Assembly (NCBI RefSeq): GCF_045207655.1
Contig: NZ_CP108785.1
Location: 2,542,001-2,606,000 of the forward strand
Source of the DNA: Embleya sp045207655
GTDB taxonomy: Bacteria; Actinomycetota; Actinomycetes; Streptomycetales; Streptomycetaceae
DNA: 64,000 nucleotides
Reading direction: 5' to 3'
The notes under the pieces were generated by a model. The model was given only the letters and a program-made list of their open reading frames with translations. It was not told where the DNA came from and ran no database searches. The position numbers and the translations under genes are program-made. Positions 43,493 through 53,036 of this stretch are shown here, in pieces (position 1 is the stretch's first letter; each line of letters begins with the position of its first letter).

Positions 43493-44725
43493 TCAGCCGG
43501 ATCCGGCGGCGTGGGTGATCGGGTTGTCGAGGATGGCGTGGATGGTCATGCCGGCCGCCCCCAGGAGGGGTGCTCGGCGGGCCAGCGCGGACGCGGTGAG
43601 GGCCTCGGGAGCCCAGGGGCGGATCGTCACGCGGGCGGCGAGTTCACGGCGCATCGCCGGCAGCAGCCACTCCCCCAGTTCGGCGGCGGCGCCGCCGAGC
43701 ACGACCCCGGCCGGATCGAGCAGGTTGATCGCACCGGCCAGGGCCGTGCCGAGGGCGCTGCCGGCCCGATCCAGCGCGGCGACCACCGGTGCGTGGCCGT
43801 CGCTCGCGTACCGGGCCAGGGTCGCGATCGGGTCGTCGGTCGTGGGTGCGAGGCCGGCCGCCGCGAACACGGCCGCCTCGCCCGCGTATTGCTCCAGGCA
43901 GCCGTGCGCGCCACACGCGCAGGCGGGGCCGTCCGGGTGCACCGGGACGTGGCCCAACTCGCCCGCGAAACCGCGCGCGCCCCGGAACAGCCGACCGTCG
44001 GCGACCACGGCCGCACCGATCCCGGCCTGGGCCGACACGTACACGAAGTCGGTCGCGGCGGGGTCGTGCCACAACTCGGCCAGCGCGCCCAGGTTGGCCT
44101 CGTTCTCCACGGTCAGCGGCAGCGCGCGCAGGCCGGCCGGGAGCAACGCGCGCAGCGGTTCGACCACCGGTTCCGCGCGCCAGCCCAGGTTGGGCGCGTG
44201 CTGCACCCGGCCCGGGGCCGCGCCGACCAGACCGGGCACGCTCAACACCAGAGCGGCGGGCCGCAGTTCGAGCGCGGCGGCGGTGCGGGCGGCGCGCGCG
44301 GCGACCCGGGCCAGCGCGGGCAGCGTCTCGGCGGCGGGACGATCGCGGTTCGGCGCGGCGGCGTGCTCCCACGCGCGCACCTCGCCGCGCAGGTCGACCA
44401 CGCACGCGCCGACGTGGTCGACGCCGATCTCCAGGCCCAGTCCGGCCGGCCCCCGATCCCCCACCATCAGTGCCCGGCCGGGCCGTCCGGGACGCCCGCT
44501 CGGCGCGCTGCCCAACTCGGTGACCAGGCCCGCGGCGTGCAGTTCCTCGACCAGGCTGGACACCGCGGCGCGGGTCAGTCCGGTGCCGGCCGCGACGTCG
44601 GCGCGCGAGAGCGGACCCCGGGCGGCGACGTCGCGCAGCACCAGGGCGAGGTTCTGTCGCCGCATGCCCTGCTGCGACGCGGGCAGCGACCGGGGCCGGT
44701 CGGTGGATCGGTGGGCGCGGCGCAC
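43493..44725 (-). CDS. ROK-family transcriptional regulator of the xylAB locus (XylR-like)
   Basis: A repressor with N-terminal HTH (MRRQNLALVLRDVAARG, GLTRAAVSSLVEELHAAGLV) and a kinase-like domain containing the zinc motif GELGHVPVHPDGPACACGAHGCLE. The GTG at 44725 (GGGAAGAG before it) gives 410 residues; the ATG at 44665 would remove 20. It lies 14 bases after xylB in the same direction and thus probably forms one transcript with it. This is the second ROK gene near xylose functions in the window and differs strongly from the first. By position it should control xylA and xylB; the inducer is expected to be xylose. Confidence 0.9.
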   Translation of the reverse strand: MRRAHRSTDRPRSLPASQQGMRRQNLALVLRDVAARGPLSRADVAAGTGLTRAAVSSLVEELHAAGLVTELGSAPSGRPGRPGRALMVGDRGPAGLGLEIGVDHVGACVVDLRGEVRAWEHAAAPNRDRPAAETLPALARVAARAARTAAALELRPAALVLSVPGLVGAAPGRVQHAPNLGWRAEPVVEPLRALLPAGLRALPLTVENEANLGALAELWHDPAATDFVYVSAQAGIGAAVVADGRLFRGARGFAGELGHVPVHPDGPACACGAHGCLEQYAGEAAVFAAAGLAPTTDDPIATLARYASDGHAPVVAALDRAGSALGTALAGAINLLDPAGVVLGGAAAELGEWLLPAMRRELAARVTIRPWAPEALTASALARRAPLLGAAGMTIHAILDNPITHAAGSG

Positions 44726-44739
44726 TGGACTCTTCCCGA

Positions 44740-46170
44740 TCAGGGCCGGCCGGGTGCGGCGTCGAACAGGGGCCCGGCGTTGCGCAGCGTATCCGCGATC
44801 CGCTCCATCGCCGCGTCGTCCCTGGGCAGCGGCTCCAGCAGCGGCCCGTCGGCGGTGCGCCACCGGCGCGCGACCGCGTCGGCGGGTTCGCCGGTGAGCA
44901 GCCCGGCGGCCTGGGCGGCAGCGCCCAGCGCGACCGCTTCCTCGGCGACCGGTATCCGCACCGGGCGACCGGAGAGTCGGCGTACGGTGTCGCGCCAGGC
45001 ACTGCCCCGAGCCCCGCCGCCGATCAGCAGCAATGGCACGTCGGGATCGTCGGATTCGCCGCCCGCGCGCAGCACCTCGGCCAGCGCGGTGAGCAGCGAG
45101 TGGACCGCGCCGTCGTAGGCGGCCTGGAGGAGTTGCCCGCCGGTGGTCTCGTGGCGCAGCCCGTGGATCAGGCCGGCGGCGTACGGCAGATCGGGGGTGC
45201 GCTCGCCGTCGAGGAAGGGCAGGACGACGGTGTCGCCGCCGGGTTCGACCGCGTCGCGGTCGCGGCCGAGCAGCGCGGCGATCCGGTCGACGGCCACGGT
45301 GCAGTTGAGCGTGCAGGCCAGGGGCAGCCAGCCGCTCAGCGCGTCGGCGAAGCCGGCCACCGTTCCGGTGGGGTCGGCGGGTCGGCCGCGGGTGACCGCG
45401 TACACGGTGCCCGAGGTGCCCAGGCTGAGCACGGGCAGGCCGGCGGTGAGGCCCAGGCCGAGCGCGGCGGCCATGTTGTCGCCGGTACCGGCGGCCACGA
45501 GGGTGCCCGGTCGCAGCGGGGTCCCGGGCCGCGCGCTGCCCACCGGCACGCCGGGGTCGGCGACGGCGGGCAGGAACTCGACGGGCAGGCCGATACGTTC
45601 GAGCAGTTCGGTGTCGTACCCGGTCGGGGTCCACCACCCCGTGCCGGACGCGTCGCCGCGGTCGGTGACCGCCGCGCCGGTGAGCCGCTCGGTGAGGAAG
45701 TCGTGTGGGAGCCGGACGGCGGCGACGCGCGCGGCGGCCTCGGGTTCGTGTGCGGTGAGCCAGCGCCACTTGGCGGCGGTGAACGCGGCGGTGGGTACGC
45801 TGCCGGCGCGTGCGGCCCAGTCGGCCGCGCCGGATTCGGCCACCAGCGCGGCCGCCTGCGGCGCGGCGCGTACGTCGTTCCACAACATGGCGGGCCGGAC
45901 CGGAGCACCGGCGGCGTCGAGGGTGACCAGGCCGTGCTGTTGGCCGGCGATCGACACGGCTCGCGCGTGCTCGGCCCAACCGGTCGCGGCGAGGGCGGCG
46001 GACAGCGCCTGCCACCACCGCAGCGGATCGCTCTCCCGGGCGTCGCCGGTGCTCACCCGGTGCGGGGCTCGGCCGGTGGCCAGAACCTCGCCGGTGTCGA
46101 CGTCCACGGCGAGGGCCTTGGTGGCCTGGGTGGAACTGTCCACGCCGATGACCACGCGCCGTGTGCGCAT
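44740..46170 (-). CDS. xylB: Xylulokinase
   Basis: Phosphorylates D-xylulose with ATP to xylulose 5-phosphate, the second step of xylose use. 476 residues of the FGGY kinase family: VIGVDSSTQATKALAVDV (phosphate loop), AGQQHGLVTLD, MLWNDVRAAP, AAGTGDNMAAALGLGL, LSLGTSGTVYAVT and LLIGGGARGSAWRDTV. The length and order of motifs are those of typical actinomycete XylB. Divergent from xylA over a 160-base region and followed by the ROK gene. Confidence 0.95.
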   Translation of the reverse strand: MRTRRVVIGVDSSTQATKALAVDVDTGEVLATGRAPHRVSTGDARESDPLRWWQALSAALAATGWAEHARAVSIAGQQHGLVTLDAAGAPVRPAMLWNDVRAAPQAAALVAESGAADWAARAGSVPTAAFTAAKWRWLTAHEPEAAARVAAVRLPHDFLTERLTGAAVTDRGDASGTGWWTPTGYDTELLERIGLPVEFLPAVADPGVPVGSARPGTPLRPGTLVAAGTGDNMAAALGLGLTAGLPVLSLGTSGTVYAVTRGRPADPTGTVAGFADALSGWLPLACTLNCTVAVDRIAALLGRDRDAVEPGGDTVVLPFLDGERTPDLPYAAGLIHGLRHETTGGQLLQAAYDGAVHSLLTALAEVLRAGGESDDPDVPLLLIGGGARGSAWRDTVRRLSGRPVRIPVAEEAVALGAAAQAAGLLTGEPADAVARRWRTADGPLLEPLPRDDAAMERIADTLRNAGPLFDAAPGRP

Positions 46171-46330
46171 GCCGCCTCCTGGTGTCGTGTCCGAGGCCGG
46201 ATCGACCCGGGCAGCGCGGGCGCGGGTCGACGGGCGAGGGTTCCCTTCCGTACCGGGCCGATACTAGTTTGTTTTTCGCGTTTACCAATAGGGCTCGGCC
46301 ACCATCCGACACGATCCGGGAGCGGCACCC
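46171..46330. promoter_or_regulatory. xylB / xylA divergent promoter
   Basis: A 160-base control region. It is GC-rich except at 46260-46290, which reads CTAGTTTGTTTTTCGCGTTT then ACCAATA. This AT-rich block resembles 27596-27625 in the xylFGH leader (GTTT, then TTCGC, then GTTT followed by A or C and CCAA), with four extra bases there. It is a candidate for a regulator site common to both loci. Confidence 0.5.
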
Positions 46331-47524
46331 ATGACGGACCCCTTCACCCCCGAGGATCCCTTCACCCCCACCCCCGACGACCGCTTCACCTTCGGCCTGT
46401 GGACCGTCGGCTGGCCCGGCCGCGACCCGTTCGGCGAGCCGACCCGGCCCGCGCTCGACCCGGTCGAGACGGTCTCCCGGCTGGCCGAACTCGGCGCGTA
46501 CGGCGTGACCTTCCACGACGACGACCTGATCCCGTTCGGCAGCTCCGACACCGCGCGCGAGACGCACGTCAAGCGCTTCCGGCAGGCGTTGGACGCGACC
46601 GGGATGAAGGTCCCGATGGCCACCACCAACCTGTTCACCCACCCGGTGTTCAAGGACGGGGCGTTCACCGCCAACGATCGCGACGTGCGGCGGTACGCGT
46701 TGCGCAAGACCCTGCGCAACATCGACCTCGCGGTCGAGTTGGGGGCCGAGACGTACGTCGCGTGGGGCGGCCGGGAGGGCGCGGAGTCGGGTGCCGCCAA
46801 GGACGTGCGGACCGCGCTGGACCGGTTGAAGGAGGCGTTCGACCTGCTCGCGGGATACGTGCTCGATCAGGGTTACCCGCTGCGCTTCGCGATCGAGCCC
46901 AAGCCGAACGAACCGCGCGGCGACCTGCTGCTGCCCACCATCGGCCACGCCCTCGCGTTCATCGAACGGCTCGAACACGCCGACCTGTTCGGGGTGAATC
47001 CGGAGGTGGGCCACGAACAGATGGCCGGCCTGAACGTCGCGCACGGCGTCGCGCAGGCGCTGTGGGCGGGCAAGCTGTTCCACATCGATCTGAACGGACA
47101 GACCGGCGTCAAGTACGACCAGGACCTGCGGTTCGGGGCGGGCGACGTGCGCGCCGCGTTCTGGCTGGTCGACCTGCTCGAATCGGCGGGCTACCGGGGG
47201 CCGCGTCACTTCGACTTCAAGCCGCCGCGCACCGAGGACGTCGAAGGCGTGTGGGTGTCGGCCGCCGCCTGCATGCGCAACTACCTGGTGCTCAAGGCGA
47301 GGGCGGCGGCGTTCCGGGCGGATCCGGCGGTCCGCGACGCGCTCGCGGCGGCCCGGTCGGACCGGCTCGCGCAGCCGACGCTGGGCGCCGGCGAGTCCGC
47401 GGCCGATCTGCTCGCGGACCGTACGGCCTACGAGGACTTCGACGTCGAGGCGGCGGCCCGACGCGCCATGGCGTTCGAGCGACTGGACCAGTTGGCGATG
47501 GATCACCTGCTCGGGACCCGCTGA
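46331..47524 (+). CDS. xylA: Xylose isomerase
   Basis: Converts D-xylose to D-xylulose (also glucose to fructose). 397 residues, slightly longer at the N-terminus (repeated DPFTPEDPFTPTPDD) than the 386-388 of the well-known actinomycete enzymes. The active-site and metal residues are present: TFHDDDLIPFG, WGGREG, FAIEPKPNEPRGD, NPEVGHEQMAGL, IDLNGQTGVKYDQDLRFG and HFDFKPPR. It is divergent from xylB. Confidence 0.97.
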   Translation: MTDPFTPEDPFTPTPDDRFTFGLWTVGWPGRDPFGEPTRPALDPVETVSRLAELGAYGVTFHDDDLIPFGSSDTARETHVKRFRQALDATGMKVPMATTNLFTHPVFKDGAFTANDRDVRRYALRKTLRNIDLAVELGAETYVAWGGREGAESGAAKDVRTALDRLKEAFDLLAGYVLDQGYPLRFAIEPKPNEPRGDLLLPTIGHALAFIERLEHADLFGVNPEVGHEQMAGLNVAHGVAQALWAGKLFHIDLNGQTGVKYDQDLRFGAGDVRAAFWLVDLLESAGYRGPRHFDFKPPRTEDVEGVWVSAAACMRNYLVLKARAAAFRADPAVRDALAAARSDRLAQPTLGAGESAADLLADRTAYEDFDVEAAARRAMAFERLDQLAMDHLLGTR

Positions 47525-47636
47525 GCGGGCGCGACGCGCCGCCGGTGTCGACGCCGGGGCCGACGCCGACAGGTGCCGGTTCCGGCGAGCCGGGTCGCGT
47601 CGGCGCGTCGAACGGTGGCGCCGTGAGGTCCGCCGC

Positions 47637-48749
47637 TCAGTCGCACCGCAGCGCGGCGAGTTCACGGCCGAACCCGACCACCAGCCGGCCGCCCGGGGCC
47701 ACCGCGAGGGCGTCCACCGACAACGGGAAGACCAGGCAGGGGCCGATCGGGCTGCGGGTGCTCAGATCCCAGACCCGTACCGTCCCGCGCTCCTCGGTCG
47801 CGCCGCTCGCGCCGCCGACCACCGCGATCGGCCGGCCGTCGAGCAGCCCGGTCGCCACGGCCGACACATACTCGGCCAGGGGTTCGCCGATCGGCTCGCG
47901 GGTGGTCAGGTCCCACACCCGCGCCGCGTCCCAACCGCCGGTGACGGCGACCGGGCGGCCTCGGACGACGGCCGTGGCCACGCCCGTGACCACGCAGGTG
48001 TGTCCGACCAGGGGCGCGCCGAACTCGGCTCCGGTGGCCAGGTCGAAGACCCGCACCGCGTGCTCGCGGCCGGCGTCCCGACCGGACTCCGCCCCGGCGA
48101 CGACGACGGGGCGTCCGTCCAGCACGGCCGTGGCCACCGCCCACACCGAGTCGGACAGCGGTTCACCGACCGGCAGGCCGGTGGCCGGGTCCCATACCCG
48201 TACGCCGGCCGCGTCGCCGGTCACCGCGACCGGGCGGCCGGCCACGACGGCCCGCGCCGCGCCCACCCACGCGGTCCGGCCGGTCAGCGGTCGGCACAGT
48301 TGGTGTCCGCGTTCGAGGTCGAACACGCGCACCGTCGCGCCCCACCCGGCGGTGCCCGCGACCACGACCGGACGCCCACCGACCAGCGCGGTGGCCACCG
48401 CGTCCACGCGCCCGTCGTGACCGGTCAGCGGCTCACCGATCGGCTGCTCGGGGACCACCGCGCGCACCGACGGCGGGCGATGGCCGTCCCCCGCGACCGG
48501 CTCGGCCTGTTCGGCCGGGAGTTCGGCCGATGCGCCCGACCCGCCCGGCTGTCCTCTCCGAACGAGCGGCGCGGCCCGGTGTTCGGCCGCCACCCACGGC
48601 CCGGTCACCCAGTCCAACCGCCATCGCGAAGGGAGTTCGCGCCCCGTGGGGTCGGCGGGCGTGCGCACCGCCGACCCGCCGCCGGCCGCGGCGCCGAGGT
48701 CGTCGACCGTCGCGAGCCAAGAAATATCATCCTGCGCAACGTTGGACAT
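47637..48749 (-). CDS. WD40-repeat protein
   Basis: A 370-residue beta-propeller protein, probably of about six or seven blades. The ATG at 48749 gives MSNVAQDDISWLATVDDLGA; the long frame upstream is not protein-like. Repeats read GHDGRVDAVATALVGGRPVV, VRVFDLERGHQLCRPLTG, VRVWDPATGLPVGEPLSD, VRVFDLATGAEFGAPLVG, ARVWDLTTREPIGEPLAE and VRVWDLSTRSPIGPC, i.e. blades of 45-55 residues. There is no kinase or NTPase domain, no signal peptide and no membrane segment. Function unknown; such proteins are common scaffolds in actinomycetes. Confidence 0.88.
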   Translation of the reverse strand: MSNVAQDDISWLATVDDLGAAAGGGSAVRTPADPTGRELPSRWRLDWVTGPWVAAEHRAAPLVRRGQPGGSGASAELPAEQAEPVAGDGHRPPSVRAVVPEQPIGEPLTGHDGRVDAVATALVGGRPVVVAGTAGWGATVRVFDLERGHQLCRPLTGRTAWVGAARAVVAGRPVAVTGDAAGVRVWDPATGLPVGEPLSDSVWAVATAVLDGRPVVVAGAESGRDAGREHAVRVFDLATGAEFGAPLVGHTCVVTGVATAVVRGRPVAVTGGWDAARVWDLTTREPIGEPLAEYVSAVATGLLDGRPIAVVGGASGATEERGTVRVWDLSTRSPIGPCLVFPLSVDALAVAPGGRLVVGFGRELAALRCD

Positions 48750-48935
48750 ATCACCATTGTGCCCGTCATGACCTCCCGGGCGCACGATCGCCGAGCCGAT
48801 CCGCGTGACCGTGGCGGTCACGATCACGGTCGCCCTCGGCCTCGCGATCACCCTCGCCGTCACGGTCGCCTCCGGCGTCGCGAACCCGACCCGCCAACGC
48901 GGTTGTGCCCGCACGGCGCGTCGACGGCGGTGGGC

Positions 48936-49910
48936 CTATACCGTCAGCACCACCTTCCCCTCGGCCGCCCGACCCTCCAGCGCGGCGTGCGCGTCGGCGG
49001 CCCGGTCGAGCGGGAAGCGGGTGATGGTCGGGACCAGCCGGCCCCGGGCCGCCTCGCGCAGCGCCCGGGTGGTCAACTCGCGCCATCCGCCGGGCGGCAC
49101 CATGTTCGGGCCGATCGCCCAGGTCGCGGTCAGTTGGCGCTCGACCAGGTCGCGCGTGGTGATCTCGGTCGGCTCACCGGCCGCCCAGCCGTACATCAGG
49201 AAGCGCCCACCGGGCCCGAGCAGTTCCAGCGCCCGTCGGCCCGAAGCACCGCCGACACCGTCGAGCACGATGCCGATCTCGCGGCCCGCCAACGCCGTCC
49301 GTACCCGCTCGGGCCAGTCCGCGGCGGAGTAGTCCACCGCGACGTCGGCGCCGAGCGCACGCACCCGGGCCACCTTCGCGGCGCCGCCCGCGACCCCGAC
49401 CACCAGCGCGCCCGCGGCCTTCGCCGCCTGGACGAACAGGCTGCCCAGACCGCCTGCGGCCGACATCACCAGCACCACGTCCCGCTCGGTCAACCGGGCC
49501 ACTCCCAGGACACCCTGCGCCGTGGTGCCGGTGGTGATCGCCGCGACCGCGACGTCGTCGGCCAATTCGTCGGGGATCGGGTACAGCGCGGACTCGTCGG
49601 CGAGCGCCTGCTCGGCGTACCCGCCCGCATCGCCCAGTTGCACGACGACCCGGCGGCCCAGCCAGTCGGCCGACACTCCCGGGCCGACCGCCCCCACCAC
49701 ACCCGCCACCTCGCTGCCGGGGGTGATCGGCAACTCGGGCGGGCGGTGCGGGCCGACCGCGATGCCACGCCGGAGCCTGGTCTCGATCAGGTGCACGCCG
49801 CTCACTCGGACATCCACACGCACCTGCCCCTCGGCCGGCACCGGCTCGGGCAGCTCTTCGAGGCGCAGGTTCTCGGCGGGACCGAAGGAGTGCAGTCGGA
49901 TCGCGCGCAT
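48936..49910 (-). CDS. MDR-family oxidoreductase (quinone-reductase-like)
   Basis: 324 residues of a zinc-free medium-chain dehydrogenase/reductase: MRAIRLHSFGPAENLRLEEL, LPITPGSEVAGVVGAVGPGV, AAITTGTTAQGVL, the cofactor loop LVMSAAGGLGSLFVQAAKAA and IVLDGVGGASGRRALELL. It resembles NADPH:quinone oxidoreductases that protect against one-electron cycling, but substrates are not known. Third MDR protein in this window. The 186-base gap on its left holds no gene. Confidence 0.88.
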   Translation of the reverse strand: MRAIRLHSFGPAENLRLEELPEPVPAEGQVRVDVRVSGVHLIETRLRRGIAVGPHRPPELPITPGSEVAGVVGAVGPGVSADWLGRRVVVQLGDAGGYAEQALADESALYPIPDELADDVAVAAITTGTTAQGVLGVARLTERDVVLVMSAAGGLGSLFVQAAKAAGALVVGVAGGAAKVARVRALGADVAVDYSAADWPERVRTALAGREIGIVLDGVGGASGRRALELLGPGGRFLMYGWAAGEPTEITTRDLVERQLTATWAIGPNMVPPGGWRELTTRALREAARGRLVPTITRFPLDRAADAHAALEGRAAEGKVVLTV

Positions 49911-50101
49911 GTGGTGGCTCCCGGGTTCGATGGTGGACGTTCGCGGCCCGATGGCCCGCGTTCGCCGGTTCCGGGATCACTATCGAACTTCAAGTCGAGT
50001 TGAGGTCAAGCGGCCCTCGGTCGCCCCGCCGACCCCTGTCCCGGTCCGCACATCGAGTGCCGGTTCCCGCTCCCGGAGCGCCGGTGTGGCAGGGTGGCGG
50101 G

Positions 50102-50557
50102 ATGTCGTCGACCGAGTCGCAAGGGTCGGGCCCGGGGCCCGCCGGGTGGGATCCGCACGCGCCCGGGGGCGAGCTGTTCGTGGCCATCGAGCGGGGCGAT
50201 CCCGAGGCCGTGCGCGAACTCCTGGCCGCCGGCGCGGAGATCGAGGGGCGGGATCCGAGGTCGCGCTTCCTCGACGGGCAGACTCCGCTGATCGCGGCGG
50301 CTTCGATGGCACACCCGGACCTGGCGCGGCTGCTGCTCGACCACGGCGCGGCGGTGAACGCCCGGTCGGCGTCGGGATGGACGGCGCTGATGCGTACGTG
50401 CAACGCGGGAAGCCTGGACTGCGCCCGCCTGTTGCTCGACGCGGGAGCGGACGCCGGGATCCGCAACGACGAGGGGTACACCGCGCTGGGCCGGGTGCCG
50501 GGCGACCGGGCGGAACTGGTGCGGTTGTTGCGTGAGCGCGGCGCGCCCGTGGTCTGA
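50102..50557 (+). CDS. Ankyrin-repeat protein
   Basis: A small intracellular protein of 151 residues made of ankyrin repeats: GELFVAIERGDPEAVRELLA, GQTPLIAAASMAHPDLARLL, GWTALMRTCNAGSLDCARLL and GYTALGRVPGDRAELVRLLR. About four repeats, probably complete. Such proteins bind other proteins; in actinomycetes they are often beside catalase or other stress genes, which is not the case here. It precedes the dipeptidase gene by 91 bases in the same direction. Confidence 0.88.
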   Translation: MSSTESQGSGPGPAGWDPHAPGGELFVAIERGDPEAVRELLAAGAEIEGRDPRSRFLDGQTPLIAAASMAHPDLARLLLDHGAAVNARSASGWTALMRTCNAGSLDCARLLLDAGADAGIRNDEGYTALGRVPGDRAELVRLLRERGAPVV

Positions 50558-50648
50558 CCGGAGTACGCCCCGGGCACGACGCGCGACCCGGGACGCCACG
50601 ACCGGACCACGCGCAAGTGCTCCGGGTGCGGCACGAGATGATCACCGC

Positions 50649-51329
50649 ATGCAACAGATCATCTTGATGTCCGATCCTCGCGTGGCCGCCGTCCCCGTAC
50701 ACGAGTGCGACGAACCGCTCGTCGATGTCCGCCTGGACGGCTCACTGCCGGTGGACCTGCGCCAGGCGGATCGAGCCGAGACGTTCTCGTTCCTGCGGGT
50801 GGGCGTGCTCGACCGGTTGATCAAGGCCCAGGCGGCGCTGCCGGACGGGCTGCGGTTGTTGTTCGTCGAGGGGTACCGGCCGCCGGCACTGCAACGGCAC
50901 TACTTCGAGGAGTACTCGGACGAGTTGCGGGCCGCGCGTCCCGACTGGTCCGCCGACCGGATCCACATCGCGGCCAGTCGCTACGTCTCACCACCCGACA
51001 TCGCTCCGCACAGCGCCGGCGCGGCGGTCGACCTGACGCTGGTCGACCCGGACGGCCGCGAACTCGACCTCGGCACCCCGATGAACGCCAGTCCCGAGGA
51101 CAGCGCCGGAGCCTGCTACACCGCCGCCGAGAACATCGACGCGACCGCCCGCGCCAACCGCGACGTGCTGAGCGCCGCACTGACCGCCGGCGGACTGGTC
51201 AACTACCCCACGGAGTGGTGGCACTGGTCCTACGGCGACCGCTACTGGGCGCTGACCACGAATGCGGAAGCCGCCCGCTACGGCCCGTGCGAGCTCGACC
51301 GACGGTCGCAGTGGGTGGCACTGCGATGA
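50649..51329 (+). CDS. D-alanyl-D-alanine dipeptidase (VanX-like, M15D)
   Basis: A zinc dipeptidase of the VanX family that cleaves D-Ala-D-Ala. 226 residues. The metal and catalytic residues are visible: RLLFVEGYRPPALQRHY, then SPPDIAPHSAGAAVDLTL with H121 and D128 (SxHxxGxxxD), and PTEWWHWSYGDRYWA with E189 and H192. There are no vanH/vanA genes near, so a role in cell-wall precursor recycling or self-resistance cannot be separated. No signal peptide: cytoplasmic, as for VanX. Confidence 0.9.
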   Translation: MQQIILMSDPRVAAVPVHECDEPLVDVRLDGSLPVDLRQADRAETFSFLRVGVLDRLIKAQAALPDGLRLLFVEGYRPPALQRHYFEEYSDELRAARPDWSADRIHIAASRYVSPPDIAPHSAGAAVDLTLVDPDGRELDLGTPMNASPEDSAGACYTAAENIDATARANRDVLSAALTAGGLVNYPTEWWHWSYGDRYWALTTNAEAARYGPCELDRRSQWVALR

Positions 51330-51497
51330 CGGATGGTGTCGGATCGCTCGGCATTTCGGCGGATTCCCTCGGTTTGTAGGGGGCGGGCAACGGCCACGCG
51401 GCCGTACACGACACGTCATCTGTTCTTCGCCCCTTGGTTCCCCCACGACTGATGGACTCTGCCACGTCGGCAACGCGTCGACCTCGAAGGAGGAGAA

Positions 51498-52868
51498 ATG
51501 CCGGATCTGCGTGTGTCCCGCCGTCATCTCGCGTGGGGTGCGGCCGTCGTACTGGCCATCGGCGTCGCCGTACCCGGCGCGGCGTCGGCGTTCGGTCAGG
51601 CGGATCAAGCCCGGCACTCGATCACGGACGGATCGGCCAAGAACGTCATCCTGCTGATCGGTGACGGCATGGGCGACTCCGAGATCACTCTCGCCCGGAA
51701 CTACTCGGTCGGCGCCGCCGGCCGGCTGAACATGGACCGCTTCCCGCTGACCGGCGCGTACACGACGTACGCGGTGGACAAGGAGAACCGTCCCGACTAC
51801 GTCACCGACTCGGCCGCGAGCGGCACCGGGTGGGCGACCGGGCACAAGACGGTCAACGGGCGCATCTCCAAGACCCCGGACACCGACAAGGCCGTGCCCA
51901 CCATCCTGGAGCTGGCCCAGCGCAACGGCTACGCCACCGGCAGCGTCACCACCTCCGAGCTGACCGACGCCACCCCGGCCGTACTGGCCGCGCACGCCAC
52001 CGACCGCAGCTGCGCGGGCCCGGCGGACATGGCCAAGTGCCCGACCGACACGATCGCCGCCGGCGGCCCCGGCTCGATCGCCGAGCAGAGCGTCGCGCAC
52101 AAGGTGGACGTGCTCCTGGGCGGCGGCAAGGCACGCTTCGACCAGACCATCACGCAGGGTCCGTTCGCGGGCAGGACGGTCACCCAGCAGGCCCAGGCGC
52201 AGGGCTACCAGGTGGTCACCGACGCCGACTCGCTCGAGGCCGCCAAGGCCGGCAAGCCGGTACTCGGCCTGTTCGCGCCGGTCAACGTGCCGGTCGAGTG
52301 GACCGGCAAGGCGGCCGCGGTGGGCGGCACCGAACCGCAGCGCTGCGTGACCTCCAACCCGGCCCGTCCGGCCGGTACGCCGAGCCTGGCGCAGTCCACC
52401 GCGAAGGCGCTGGAACTGCTGGAGGCCAAGCAGTCCGGCCGCGGTCACGACCGCGGCAAGGGCTTCTTCCTCCAAGTCGAGGGTGCCTCGATCGACAAGC
52501 AGGACCACGCCGCCGACCCGTGCGGTCAGATCGGCGAGACCGTCGCGTTCGACCAGGCGGTCAAGCTGGCCCGCGACTACGCGGCCAAGCACCCCGACAC
52601 GCTCGTGGTGACCACCGCGGACCACGGCCACACCAGCCAGATCGTGCCGCTGGAGGCCACCCCGCCGGGTCTGTCCTCGACGCTGGTCACCAACGAGGGT
52701 GGGCAACTGAAGGTCAACTACTCGACCAACACCCCGGGCAAGTCGCAGGAGCACACCGGCACCGAGGTGCGCATCGCGGCGCAGGGCCCGCAGGCCTACC
52801 GAGTGCTGGGCGTGACCGACCAGACGGAGCTGTTCACCACGCTGCGCACGGCGCTGCGGCTGCGCTGA
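51498..52868 (+). CDS. Tat-exported alkaline phosphatase (PhoA family)
   Basis: A secreted phosphomonoesterase releasing phosphate from organic compounds. 456 residues, strong ribosome site GAAGGAGGAG. Signal: VSRRHLAWGAAVVLAIG, twin-arginine, ending near GAASAFG. The catalytic motif DSAASGTGWATGHKT has the nucleophile S105; metal sites in NVILLIGDGMGDSE, FLQVEGASIDKQDHA, VTTADHGHTS and the last His in EHTGTEVRI. Close to the E. coli PhoA type rather than PhoD or PhoX. Probably phosphate-starvation controlled, but a convincing PHO box was not found. Confidence 0.93.
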   Translation: MPDLRVSRRHLAWGAAVVLAIGVAVPGAASAFGQADQARHSITDGSAKNVILLIGDGMGDSEITLARNYSVGAAGRLNMDRFPLTGAYTTYAVDKENRPDYVTDSAASGTGWATGHKTVNGRISKTPDTDKAVPTILELAQRNGYATGSVTTSELTDATPAVLAAHATDRSCAGPADMAKCPTDTIAAGGPGSIAEQSVAHKVDVLLGGGKARFDQTITQGPFAGRTVTQQAQAQGYQVVTDADSLEAAKAGKPVLGLFAPVNVPVEWTGKAAAVGGTEPQRCVTSNPARPAGTPSLAQSTAKALELLEAKQSGRGHDRGKGFFLQVEGASIDKQDHAADPCGQIGETVAFDQAVKLARDYAAKHPDTLVVTTADHGHTSQIVPLEATPPGLSSTLVTNEGGQLKVNYSTNTPGKSQEHTGTEVRIAAQGPQAYRVLGVTDQTELFTTLRTALRLR

Positions 52869-52914
52869 CGCGCGGACGGGAACGACCCGGTCGGGCGTTC
52901 GACCCCGCCCGGCA

Positions 52915-52948
52915 CCGCTGCCCGCAGGCACCCGCCTGCGGGCAGCGG
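52915..52948 (+). terminator. Strong terminator hairpin after the alkaline phosphatase
   Basis: CCGCTGCCCGCAGGC (52915-52929) and GCCTGCGGGCAGCGG (52934-52948) form a perfect 15-base stem with a 4-base loop ACCC, 46 bases after the stop codon. Confidence 0.85.
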
Positions 52949-53036
52949 CATGTTCGGGCACCGGCCGTGCCGGCGGACGCTCGGGCCGAACGCGTGGATA
53001 GGGTTTGCCCTTTCGCATCATCCTTGGAGGCGGCTC

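Noticed and set aside
43493..47665. Single very long minus-strand open frame of about 1390 codons across xylA, xylB and the ROK gene
   Set aside because: Only its last 410 codons are a protein (the ROK regulator); the rest is the high-GC shadow of xylB and xylA, which are certain.
51415..51447. PHO box before the alkaline phosphatase gene
   Set aside because: Only one of three successive 11-base blocks (GTTCCCCCACG) resembles the direct repeat unit; the other two are poor matches.
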